NCBI RefSeq assembly: GCF_015637705.1
Contig: NZ_JADOBE010000001.1
Span: 186,001-250,000, forward strand
DNA: 64,000 nucleotides
Reading direction: 5' to 3'
From: Pseudomonas sp. N040
GTDB lineage: Bacteria; Pseudomonadota; Gammaproteobacteria; Pseudomonadales; Pseudomonadaceae
Below the pieces are notes generated by a model. That model worked only from the letters and a program-made list of their open reading frames with translations, did no database searches and was not told the DNA's origin. Position numbers and translations under genes: made by a program. This document shows, piece after piece, positions 1 through 7,753 of the stretch (position 1 is its first letter; each line of letters opens with the position of its first letter).

Positions 1-2
1 AC

Positions 3-314
3 GACCTGACCGCGCGACTTGAAAAAGATTTCGGGCTAGGCTGGGGTAATCGCTTTGAGAAGCAAGCGAAGAGATTTATTCCTGTGATCAAGGCGGCGGG
101 GGGCTCCGAGGGAGAAGCTCTGGATCACCTGTTGTCCACGCGTGTCATGCGCAAGGGTAAGGTTACCGGCCGTTACGATGTGAGCCTTGATGCTCTGAAA
201 ACGCTACAGGATGCATTGCTTTCGTTCTGGGATGCCTCCGGTCTTGATGGTGTGCCAGAACGCTGCAATCAGCTGCTGGAAGTCGACATCCGCCGCCTAG
301 AAGGCGTTAGCTGA
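3..314 (+). CDS. C-terminal end of a gene cut by the window edge (possible AAA+/McrB-like partner)
   Basis: The frame is open from base 3 to a TGA at 312-314, giving the last 103 residues of a longer protein. No catalytic motif falls in this part; it is a charged, mostly helical tail. The TGA overlaps the ATG of the next gene (TGATG), so the two are translationally coupled. DUF2357 proteins such as the next one are often encoded directly after an McrB-like AAA+ nucleotide hydrolase, so this may be the end of such a subunit. That is inference from context only; the window holds no Walker motif to prove it. Confidence 0.55.
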   Translation, partial: DLTARLEKDFGLGWGNRFEKQAKRFIPVIKAAGGSEGEALDHLLSTRVMRKGKVTGRYDVSLDALKTLQDALLSFWDASGLDGVPERCNQLLEVDIRRLEGVS

Positions 315-2140
315 TGTGGCTGGACCGACTGACAGGAAAGCCGCTGCGTGACCTTCCGGAAAAGGTTGAGCCTGGTCGATATTGGGCAGGCTCAACCGGG
401 CTGACACTGAATGGCCATACGCCCAATTTCTCGGGCATTTTGGTAGAAGATGAAGGGCAGCGGTGCCAGCTAAATGATCAGGTTCGGTCGTTCGTCCTGC
501 CAAGCCAGATTGATGTTGCAAGCACCGAGCTTTTGTTCAAGGCAATATCCACGCTCGATGCTTATCATCAGCAGGCCGACGCACTGATATCCCCGCTTAT
601 GCCAGCTGCGATTGTCGATGATCAAGGGCACCTCCAGCCGTTCGAGGAGCAGTTGCTGGAGGTCGTAAGTAAAGGTCATTTGCATCGAATTTCCCAACAC
701 CCCCGGCTGGACATGCACTATGAGGATGAAGTCACGGATATTGCTCGCGCTCGGAAGCTTTCCAAAGGAGCACTGGTGCATCTTGCGTCCCACTCGGAGT
801 GCTGGCAGCGTCAAACACTCAGTGGAGTTATCCCCAGAAAGGTTATGGCCCGATTCAGCCAGGACGATTTCGGTATCTATGAAAACCGAGTATATGCAAG
901 GCTACTAGACAAGATTGACAGATATCTTCGAGTCAGACTCTCAACCCTTAGCAGCTTGCATGCGACCCTTGAACAAGCGATGGAGTTTTACAAATCTGCA
1001 GACATAAACCATCGACTTGCCCACGCGGTATGTGATCTATGGGGCATGACCTTTGGAGATCAGATTAAGACCAGCAATGCTTCTAATCTTTTGAATAAAT
1101 CACTGGAAGAGCTGCAGAAGCTTCACAAAACCATACGCCAGTTGCAGCAAAGTGGTCTGTATACGTTGGTTGATCGCAACGCCCGGGTCGAAAGCGCTCT
1201 TCATCGCACAAATATTCTTAGCCATGACCCTGACTACAGGCATGTGGCGACGCTATGGGACCTTTTGGGGCGAACCCAGGGGAGTGTCGTTGTTACTGCC
1301 GAGGAACGTTTCAGGAAGAATCAGCAACTTGCCCAGGCATATTCGAGTTATACGGGCCTTGTAATACGCAGGGCACTGCAGCCTTATTTGGGCGGAAATA
1401 AACAGGGTATATGGGGTGGCAGAACTCTACAGCTTCGCCAGAGTGGTCTGGAGTGGGAACTACTGAGTACCGGAGCCGGCTCATCTGAGGATGAAGTGTT
1501 ACTGACAGTAGTTCCCTGGCTGACAACTGGTACACCCTCTGAGCAAGCAATGCCTGCCAACCGTTTCATAGCCTGGCCAGCGATCGGCCAGGACCTGCCG
1601 GAGGATGCTTTTTCTGGGCAATGGGTGCCATTGTCTCCTTCAGACATGTACTGCGAGGAGAGATTTGGATTGCTGATTGATCGCACTCTGCAGCGCCTTT
1701 TGTTGGAAAATTATGGCCAGCCGCTGGAGAAAGTGCCGACGGCTGTGCTGAGTCTTGCTGAGGCTTTACCGGCGATTCGCGTTGACCTGAAAGCCAAAAC
1801 GTTACAGCTCAAGGAAATGCTGGCAGGCGAACCCCTCAATGAGCTCCAAGCGGCATTGAAGTCTGCCAACGCATTACGACTAGGTACTGACTTGCTAAGG
1901 TGCAACGAAGACATTATCGCATTGCAGATATGTCCGGTATGCAGGAACAAAGTACGCTTGGTTTTCCAGGATCCTTCTGGCTTCAAAGCAAATTGTGACG
2001 AATGTGGGACGGAGCGATATCTGCGAGGCCAGAAGGGCCAGCGTGAATATGAGCAAAAAGTTGCTGGAAAAAGAGATTTCCGGACATTGGGTCGCAGGGG
2101 GTGGGCGATGCTCATTGAAACACCCAAACTTGTCGATTAG
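314..2140 (+). CDS. DUF2357-type protein with C-terminal zinc ribbon (McrBC-like restriction context)
   Basis: A 608-aa protein whose ATG overlaps the stop of the preceding gene. The N-terminal two thirds resemble DUF2357 proteins, which accompany AAA+ ATPases in McrBC-like or related defence loci. The C-terminus has a clear zinc ribbon: Cys540/Cys543 (CPVC) and Cys561/Cys564 (CDEC), followed by a basic tail. I see no unambiguous PD-(D/E)XK core by eye, so a nuclease role is not shown. The pairing with an upstream coupled gene suggests one subunit of a two-part complex acting on nucleic acid. Family assignment is from recall of the domain's look and context, not a search. Confidence 0.6.
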   Translation: MWLDRLTGKPLRDLPEKVEPGRYWAGSTGLTLNGHTPNFSGILVEDEGQRCQLNDQVRSFVLPSQIDVASTELLFKAISTLDAYHQQADALISPLMPAAIVDDQGHLQPFEEQLLEVVSKGHLHRISQHPRLDMHYEDEVTDIARARKLSKGALVHLASHSECWQRQTLSGVIPRKVMARFSQDDFGIYENRVYARLLDKIDRYLRVRLSTLSSLHATLEQAMEFYKSADINHRLAHAVCDLWGMTFGDQIKTSNASNLLNKSLEELQKLHKTIRQLQQSGLYTLVDRNARVESALHRTNILSHDPDYRHVATLWDLLGRTQGSVVVTAEERFRKNQQLAQAYSSYTGLVIRRALQPYLGGNKQGIWGGRTLQLRQSGLEWELLSTGAGSSEDEVLLTVVPWLTTGTPSEQAMPANRFIAWPAIGQDLPEDAFSGQWVPLSPSDMYCEERFGLLIDRTLQRLLLENYGQPLEKVPTAVLSLAEALPAIRVDLKAKTLQLKEMLAGEPLNELQAALKSANALRLGTDLLRCNEDIIALQICPVCRNKVRLVFQDPSGFKANCDECGTERYLRGQKGQREYEQKVAGKRDFRTLGRRGWAMLIETPKLVD

Positions 2141-2248
2141 AACCGCACCTGGCTCACTAGACACTGGCTGCTTCCGGTTGCTCGAAGCACCCAGGGGGTT
2201 GTCAGCGCAGGTCTTACAGACTCGGGCCTCAACAGAGAAGAACGACGT

Positions 2249-2560
2249 CTACTCGTCCCACTGATTGTCGTCATCCAGATCGCGATCTATCCCGCCAGCA
2301 TCCCGATCCCAGGTTCCATCGTTGTCGGTATCACGGTCTATTCCCCCGGCTCCCTTATCCCAAGTGCCATCGTTATCCAGATCACGGTCGATGCCGCCCT
2401 TGTCGTAATCCCAGATACCATCATTATCGGTATCACGATCAATGCCACCCTTTTCGTAGTCCCAGACGCCATCGTTATCGAGATCACGATCCTGGGCTCC
2501 GGCGGTCCCTGCAAGCAGCAGAACGACAAGGCCTATGCTGCGTAGACAGATCGGATCCAT
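2249..2560 (-). CDS. secreted Asp-rich calcium-binding-type repeat protein
   Basis: The best start is the ATG at 2560, giving 103 aa: it has AAGGA seven to eight bases upstream and begins a typical signal peptide (basic start, LVVLLLAG core, AGA-Q cleavage site near residue 22). A longer reading frame to 2989 overlaps the HEPN gene and has no protein-like composition. After the signal come 4.7 tandem 17-residue repeats of the form DRD[LT]DNDG-x-WD-x4-GGI. The D-x-D-x-D-G core resembles thrombospondin type 3 or dockerin-like calcium loops. Likely exported and calcium binding; no enzymatic domain. It stands alone, convergent with the DUF2357 gene. Confidence 0.7.
   Translation of the reverse strand: MDPICLRSIGLVVLLLAGTAGAQDRDLDNDGVWDYEKGGIDRDTDNDGIWDYDKGGIDRDLDNDGTWDKGAGGIDRDTDNDGTWDRDAGGIDRDLDDDNQWDE
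2252..2491 (-). repeat. 51-bp tandem repeat inside the secreted protein gene
   Basis: Four full and one partial 51-bp units encode the 17-residue DxDNDG-x-WD repeats. Units alternate between Leu and Thr in the DRD-x-DNDG position (L,T,L,T,L), suggesting duplication of a two-unit block. Such in-frame arrays can change copy number between strains. Confidence 0.8.
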
Positions 2561-2712
2561 GATTTTTCCTTTGCGCAGAAATGACCATTGCACACCCAAA
2601 ACACTGCTGCCTTGGTCGACAGGCAGAGGAACGGTAATGTTGTCATTCTTGACGTATACAGGCTGTTTGCGCGCACAGGTAAAGTTATCGAGCAGGGCCG
2701 GGCGGGTGGTAC

Positions 2713-3414
2713 TCATGCCTGCACAACAGGGAAACAGGCATCGCCCCAGAGGGTATTCGGATTGTCCAGCATGATCTCGATCACCAACGGCACCAACTTG
2801 CCCAGAAAGCGCGCGCAATCGCGAAGCTGGTCTCGGTTTACCTGACTGCTCCAAGTGGCCCCGCCATGCATCATCTGGTTGCGCAGCACGTAGATGCGGT
2901 TGAACACCACCGCAAGGACTTCGGCCGGGTTGCCACCGGCCAAAGCCATGCTGGCTGACCGCTTGCCTGTATCGAAACGGCTCTGCCAATCTTCCGCGCT
3001 GATCCGGCCGCGCTGGAACTCCCAGAAGCTGTGAAACACGAAGGGATTATCGAGCAGTACACGGATACTGCCGGAAAACTCGTTCCAGACCAGTTCACTG
3101 ATCCGGGACTGAGTGTCCAGATCGCAAAGCTTTTTCAGAAACGCTTTGAAGGTCTCTTGCTCAGACAATCGCGAGTTCTCGTCGATCTCTGTGGCATAGG
3201 CAGCATTGAAGGCAATCCAGAGAAAGATGAAGCGACTGTCGTCATCTTCACTGCTTTCCGCCTTACCCAGCCAACTCAGGGCGCGGTGCACTCGCAACGC
3301 CAGATTTGGGGGATGGTTTTCCCTTTCTTTCCGTTGACGCGCCTTCAGTTCTTCATGTCTCACAGCGTGCTCTTTATCTGGATGCCAGATGATAGGGTTT
3401 GGTGGCGAAGTCAA
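2713..3414 (-). CDS. HEPN-domain protein
   Basis: A 233-aa all-helical, soluble protein. It contains Arg178-N-Q-M-M-His183, matching the RxxxxH motif of HEPN domains, which in many defence and toxin proteins forms an RNase active site. The N-terminal block (RVHRALSWLGKAE, then FIFLWIAFNAAYA) matches a recurrent HEPN-like family found near mobile DNA. No ATG fits the start; the frame begins at TTG 3414 with only a weak Shine-Dalgarno, and open sequence continues a little further upstream, so the gene may have lost its native start. No antitoxin gene is adjacent. RNase activity is inferred from the motif only. Confidence 0.6.
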   Translation of the reverse strand: MTSPPNPIIWHPDKEHAVRHEELKARQRKERENHPPNLALRVHRALSWLGKAESSEDDDSRFIFLWIAFNAAYATEIDENSRLSEQETFKAFLKKLCDLDTQSRISELVWNEFSGSIRVLLDNPFVFHSFWEFQRGRISAEDWQSRFDTGKRSASMALAGGNPAEVLAVVFNRIYVLRNQMMHGGATWSSQVNRDQLRDCARFLGKLVPLVIEIMLDNPNTLWGDACFPVVQA

Positions 3415-3929
3415 ACGGTGACTAGCAATAGCAGCATAGCCTGCAGGACTCTCAGTAAACTCTGACCGAGATCATTACTTACAGGGGCGACTCTTTTTTC
3501 TTAAAACCGCCTGATTTTGGGCACTCACTCTCCGCTATTAGGGTATTGGTTCAAAGGAGAGTTCTAAGTCTGGCCTTTTTCACACCCGCCCCATTACCGC
3601 CGCTGCATTCGCATCGATGATCGCCACCCCAAATACCAAATCGCTATCGAGCAAATGGCCTGCCCTGCTCGCGCCCTTGCGGCGCCAAAGATAAAGCATC
3701 CAAGGTGCAATAAAAACGGGACAGTTTTTTCGACTTCCATGTGGAGTCCGGAATTAGTTGGCCAAAAAAATAACTCGTTTTCTCATGCCATTTTGGGTTG
3801 AGAACTTTCCCGCCACACCAAAGAATAAGCCTGTCATTTGACCTAGACATCAGCAGTCAACCGATATACCAGCGCCTAAAGCGATCTAACAATAAGCAAC
3901 GCTGGCACCAAGCGATCATGAGGTTATGC
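3415..3929. other. gap before the HTH-repeat gene, holding the first copy of the recombinase-site repeat
   Basis: No convincing gene. The stretch contains the first 25-bp repeat (3516-3540) related to the site in front of the recombinase genes. Short frames here have poor protein composition. Confidence 0.5.
3516..3540 (+). repeat. candidate recombination-site repeat, copy 1
   Basis: TTTGGGCACT, four variable bases, then CTCCGCTATTA. The same 25-bp arrangement recurs at 4789-4813 in direct orientation. Here the second palindrome arm is degenerate (AAAGGAGAG at 3553-3561 instead of AATAGCGGAG), as expected if this is a hybrid end formed by recombination. Function is inferred. Confidence 0.6.
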
Positions 3930-4487
3930 ATGTTTAACGACTGGAAACTATTGGCTGGAAAAATAAGTGACCGTGAGGTATCCAAGCGGTTTGGCATTGG
4001 GTCGAGCACCGTACGGCGTTACCGACTTCGTCATGACATTACTACCTACGACCCTCGAAATATTGATATCCCAGAGGCACTAAGAGAGCAACTGGGGACA
4101 AGGAGCAATTACCAACTGGCTCAGGATTTCAAAATCCCGACCACCCACATTGCAGACTTAAGAGCCGAAATTGGCGTTCCGGAGCCGAAAGTATTCAGGG
4201 CTCCGTTTAAGCCGCTGGAAGAGGGTATCTGGACCGCCGAAACGCTCGCCCTGTTAGGAACGATGCCTGATCCAGCGCTGGCCGACCGCTTAGGCGTCAG
4301 CAGCTTTCCAGTGAAGAAAAAGCGACATGAACTTGGAGTCGCGCCATATCAGACTTCTTATCCTGAGATTACAGCTGAGCTTGCCGCAGAGTTTGGCATA
4401 AGCTCTGACAGAGCCCTTGCCACGCGCTTAGGGGTATCCGCAAGCTTCATTCGCCGGGCTCGATTGAAGTGGTCGGAAAACCATTAA
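3930..4487 (+). CDS. DNA-binding protein built of tandem helix-turn-helix repeats
   Basis: From the ATG at 3930 (GAGG six bases upstream) the product is 185 aa; ATG 3918 or TTG 3798 would add 4 or 44 residues of less conserved sequence. The protein is four repeats of a short HTH unit of the pattern LLG-x3-D-x-x-LAxRLGVS-x3-VRRxRxxLGV, at about residues 6-35, 50-80, 97-130 and 140-180. Repeated minimal HTH units like these bind DNA, possibly an extended or repeated site. It is the only gene between the two direct repeats at 3516 and 4789, next to the recombinase module, so it may be cargo or a directionality or regulatory factor of that module. Its partner and target are unknown. Confidence 0.6.
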   Translation: MFNDWKLLAGKISDREVSKRFGIGSSTVRRYRLRHDITTYDPRNIDIPEALREQLGTRSNYQLAQDFKIPTTHIADLRAEIGVPEPKVFRAPFKPLEEGIWTAETLALLGTMPDPALADRLGVSSFPVKKKRHELGVAPYQTSYPEITAELAAEFGISSDRALATRLGVSASFIRRARLKWSENH

Positions 4488-4841
4488 GCTTTCTGCGACT
4501 ACGTCCCGCGATACCCTGTGTAATTACCCCTGCATGCCCATTGATTGCGCCCAACTTGACCAATGGTAGAAAAGAAGTGCTACCAGCAACTCACAGCCCG
4601 CTCTTGTTTGGAGTTGAACGACTTACCGCTTAATAGCGGCATTGAAGGGAACAAAAACGCAGAATTGGACAAAAATAATCTCGGCCTGTTGTTCGTCGGA
4701 AATTATCGAGGCAGTTTTTTACTAAGCCACATCACTCATTCGCGCGATCGGTTAAAAAAAATTCATTTTTCTGAAATTTTTGCTCGAATTTGGGCACTGC
4801 AGCTCCGCTATTAAGATAAATCACTCAATAGCGGAGTACAT
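4488..4841. other. AT-rich non-coding stretch in front of the recombinase genes
   Basis: A small frame at 4563-4814 has no ribosome site or protein character. The stretch carries a short palindrome CCGCT-TAAT-AGCGG (4626-4639), a compact version of the motif found in the main site, and then the full site at 4789-4836. Multiple related half-sites suggest binding positions for the recombinase or its accessory protein. Confidence 0.45.
4789..4836 (+). repeat. candidate attachment/core site with perfect inverted arms
   Basis: The 25-bp repeat (TTTGGGCACT-N4-CTCCGCTATTA, 4789-4813) continues into a perfect inverted repeat: CTCCGCTATT at 4803-4812 and AATAGCGGAG at 4827-4836, with 14 bp between. 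Inverted arms around a short spacer are the usual form of a tyrosine-recombinase core site. The right arm also carries the GGAG that serves as ribosome-binding site for the gene at 4842, so it could double as an operator. Both roles are inferred. Confidence 0.6.
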
Positions 4842-5312
4842 ATGCTGGAAATAAAGTTGGCGGAGATTCGGGGGATACATCCAAATTTCGCCCGGGTTGA
4901 GCGGGAGCTTGACCTTGCCCCCATTGAAATTCCTGAGCGTGCATTGATACCCCCATCAATGGCGCAGCTCATAAATAGAACATACCCGCTGGTGGTCAGC
5001 AGGCATCCAGATTGTTTCTGCATCGGGCAAACAACAATTTATCGTTGGCTGACTGCTTACGCTGCCCCGGATAGCCCGGTCCGATGCATTGTATTGCCAG
5101 GAGTAATCGCGGAAACCACGCTACATCAATTGGTGCTGATCGAGCGTCTGGTTGCCCCTGCGCTGGCGAGGATTACGCCACAACAGATTCGCGATTTGTA
5201 CCGGCACATCAAGGATGCACCAGATTGTTGGCCTCATACATACCAAAGCCACGCACATCTAGCGCGCCTGGTTGGCGTTAAGCCTCTCAAGGGGCGGGGG
5301 GGTGAAGAATGA
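4842..5312 (+). CDS. small first protein of the three-gene recombinase module
   Basis: A 156-aa protein starting six bases after the palindrome at 4803-4836, with GGAG from its right arm as Shine-Dalgarno. I recognise no domain. A TTIYRWLTAY segment near residue 66 could be a recognition helix, which would fit an accessory DNA-binding role. Its last codons overlap the next gene by ATGA (5309-5312). Small first genes coupled to large integrase-like genes are seen in three-gene mobile elements such as Tn554-type transposons and the gamma-mobile-trio systems; membership in either is not shown here. Confidence 0.55.
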   Translation: MLEIKLAEIRGIHPNFARVERELDLAPIEIPERALIPPSMAQLINRTYPLVVSRHPDCFCIGQTTIYRWLTAYAAPDSPVRCIVLPGVIAETTLHQLVLIERLVAPALARITPQQIRDLYRHIKDAPDCWPHTYQSHAHLARLVGVKPLKGRGGEE

Positions 5313-7753
5313 TTACGCAGGATGCTCTTCTTCAGCTGGCCACAGAGCGGGGGCAGTCTTCTCAGGTTATCTCGAAAATTCTGGAAGCCATAGGCGCCCA
5401 TCCTGATCTGATCGATTTGCCTCGCATTATCACTGGATTTTTGAGGGTTCTGCTGGCGGCTGAGACTAACAGTCCGATTCGCATCGGAGATTGTGATCCA
5501 GCAGTATGGCGTGAGCAGTGTAAGTGGTTGATTGCGCTGCGTGATGACCCGTCTGCATTAAGCATGCTGGGCGAGCAGTTCTGGTTCGGACATCCTGCCC
5601 CAGTGCGTAACCCGGTGTTAAACCGCGGAGTTACGCGGTTCGGATTTCCCTACGCGGCGCTCTGGTTTAGACCCCGCAATACTGAACTTGTTCTGGATTA
5701 TGAGCGGCTACTGGCACAGATTCTGGCAGCTACGAAACTGCAACTTCCGGATCAACTAGTCACACAGCGGTATGCGGTATTTCTGGATCTGCGCCGTTTA
5801 TGCGAGTTGAACTCTTGCTCGATTCCAGCCGAGCTGGAAATCAGCGGAACGACAGAGGAGTTCATAGTAGCCTGCCAAGATTTTTCACCTTCGGAGTCAA
5901 TGTCTGAAAATGCCGAGCTTTTTGCTTCAATGGCGCGCTTGGTTCGGTATCACCATGGAGAAATCCCACCCACCAGATCGGGTGGTGGTGCTCGAGGCCG
6001 AAATTTGAGCCCAGATCAGCCGGAGCTGACACACCCCGTCAGCGAGGATCCGCTGGGTTTCGTATTTGATGATCCAGATGATCCAGACCAATTACCCGGC
6101 TATTACAACATCTTCACCGAGCCGTCGGACTCCTATGACGGAGAGCTAGCGCCAGATGAGCTGAGTCCGTCGGCCGAGATGTGGGTTCTGGATGACAATG
6201 ACTGCGATCGACCCTATGTTGCAGACAAGCTAAGCCAGCAGGGCATAGAGGCGCATATCGTCCGGGGTCGGCAAATGCCGCCCTTTTCCTATAGCCAGTT
6301 CTCCCTACTTGAACTGCGAGACTTGCTATTCGGTGCCAGCAACTTGTTTGAGTTGTGCCAAGAAGAGCTCCGTTTTGCGAAGGAACCATCCCGGACTCAG
6401 CTCAGGATGGAGTCCATTGTGTTTTTGCATATTGGGCTATGGCTTGGACAGCCGACCACACAGATCGTGCAGATGCTGCGCGTTGATCACGCGGATGACT
6501 GTACTGAGGCTTTGGTCCTAGTCCGAGGCGATCCCGCCGCCTTCAGTTTAATTGTTCGCCGTCCTGACTTGGCGGGGGATACTCGCCTGCAACCGTTGAG
6601 AGAATTCCGTCAGCACCAAACTCGAATCCTTCTGCCCGATCTGGCCGGCAGTGCAAGGCTAGTGGATATTCTTTTTACGAGTTTTCCTAGATCTTCCAAC
6701 CAGATATTTCAATTTCAGACCGCGGAATTGGAAGCGGAGGCCAAGGCGGTTTTGGCCATGCTCGGGAAAGGGAACAGCCGCTTCACGCTGACTAAGATCC
6801 GTAACTACGTCTTTAACCAGATCGTGTCTGACACCCATGATATAGCCGTTTCATCTATGTTGTCCGGGGTGCGTGTACCGTCCGCCCAGACACCGTGCTA
6901 TTACCTGCAAGTTGATACTAACCATCTGACAAACATCTATGCGCAATCGCTTGTCCGAGTGCTGCGTAAAGTCTATGCCTGCTGTGGGTTGGCATATGAG
7001 CCAGCATTGATACAGACCTTCCAGCACGGTGCAGTGGGGGCAAACCACTGTCTGCTGCACGAAACTATTGCTGCGAATGTGAAGGCATTGGCTGGAGTTC
7101 TCAGAAAACAGCCTACAGGCCGTCTCACTGACATGCTGACTTGGCACAATCACTACAGTCTTTGGGTTGTTCAGATGTTCATGTTCTTGACAGGGTGTCG
7201 GGCGATTCGCAATCCGCTTAGGCATGTCGCCGAGTTTGATCCGATGCTGTGCATGGGAGCTATGTCTGACAAGGACTCGGATGATCGACATATGAGCAGA
7301 CTAATCTGCATGCCGCCAATGCTTAAGCGGCAACTGGAGCATTACACAGAGCATTGTTGTGCAATCACAAAACAACTGACTGGTTATTTGCCTCAGGACG
7401 ATAGCGATGGCAGGTGGTCTCGAGGATTTTTCCTCATACGCGGGGGTGGGGGTATTCGCCGCGAGGAAATTAGGCCACTGACAATTCGAAAACAAATGGA
7501 GTTGGTTGTCGGATATACCCCGCACCCTATCAATTCCTTTCGCAAATTCATCCGTACTGAACTTGCTGAGCGTGATTGCCCTGCCGAAGTAATGGCTGCA
7601 TTTATGGGGCACTGGTTGCGTGGCGAGGAGCCTATGGACTCCTTTTCGTCGTTTTGTCCATCGGCTTACGCCGATTGTCTCAACAAATGGATTTCTAGAT
7701 TGCTGACCAAGATGGGCTGGTCAGCAATCAGCAGTCCTTGGAGTATGAAATGA
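5309..7753 (+). CDS. large tyrosine-recombinase-like protein lacking the catalytic tyrosine
   Basis: 814 aa. The C-terminal quarter follows the tyrosine-recombinase layout: an Arg I motif TGCRAIRN (Arg631), an NSFRKF box with Arg745 where HxxR is usual (Asn in place of His), and MGHW (His768). Where the nucleophilic tyrosine should sit about ten residues later there is SFSSF (Phe779, Phe782). It is therefore probably a non-catalytic partner that binds DNA or assembles the synapse. Residues 190-280 are acidic and low in complexity. The gene overlaps both neighbours by ATGA (5309-5312 and 7750-7753), so the three products are made together. Confidence 0.65.
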   Translation: MITQDALLQLATERGQSSQVISKILEAIGAHPDLIDLPRIITGFLRVLLAAETNSPIRIGDCDPAVWREQCKWLIALRDDPSALSMLGEQFWFGHPAPVRNPVLNRGVTRFGFPYAALWFRPRNTELVLDYERLLAQILAATKLQLPDQLVTQRYAVFLDLRRLCELNSCSIPAELEISGTTEEFIVACQDFSPSESMSENAELFASMARLVRYHHGEIPPTRSGGGARGRNLSPDQPELTHPVSEDPLGFVFDDPDDPDQLPGYYNIFTEPSDSYDGELAPDELSPSAEMWVLDDNDCDRPYVADKLSQQGIEAHIVRGRQMPPFSYSQFSLLELRDLLFGASNLFELCQEELRFAKEPSRTQLRMESIVFLHIGLWLGQPTTQIVQMLRVDHADDCTEALVLVRGDPAAFSLIVRRPDLAGDTRLQPLREFRQHQTRILLPDLAGSARLVDILFTSFPRSSNQIFQFQTAELEAEAKAVLAMLGKGNSRFTLTKIRNYVFNQIVSDTHDIAVSSMLSGVRVPSAQTPCYYLQVDTNHLTNIYAQSLVRVLRKVYACCGLAYEPALIQTFQHGAVGANHCLLHETIAANVKALAGVLRKQPTGRLTDMLTWHNHYSLWVVQMFMFLTGCRAIRNPLRHVAEFDPMLCMGAMSDKDSDDRHMSRLICMPPMLKRQLEHYTEHCCAITKQLTGYLPQDDSDGRWSRGFFLIRGGGGIRREEIRPLTIRKQMELVVGYTPHPINSFRKFIRTELAERDCPAEVMAAFMGHWLRGEEPMDSFSSFCPSAYADCLNKWISRLLTKMGWSAISSPWSMK

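Noticed and set aside
2252-2491. CRISPR-like regular repeat
   Set aside because: The 51-bp units are in frame, contiguous and encode protein repeats; there are no spacers. No CRISPR array was seen in the window.
2249-2989. 246-aa version of the secreted repeat protein
   Set aside because: The extra N-terminal part overlaps the HEPN gene and is not protein-like; the ATG at 2560 has a good ribosome site and starts a signal peptide.
5309-5312. Frameshift joining the three recombinase-module genes into one
   Set aside because: Both joints are standard ATGA overlaps with stop and start intact, the normal sign of coupled translation.
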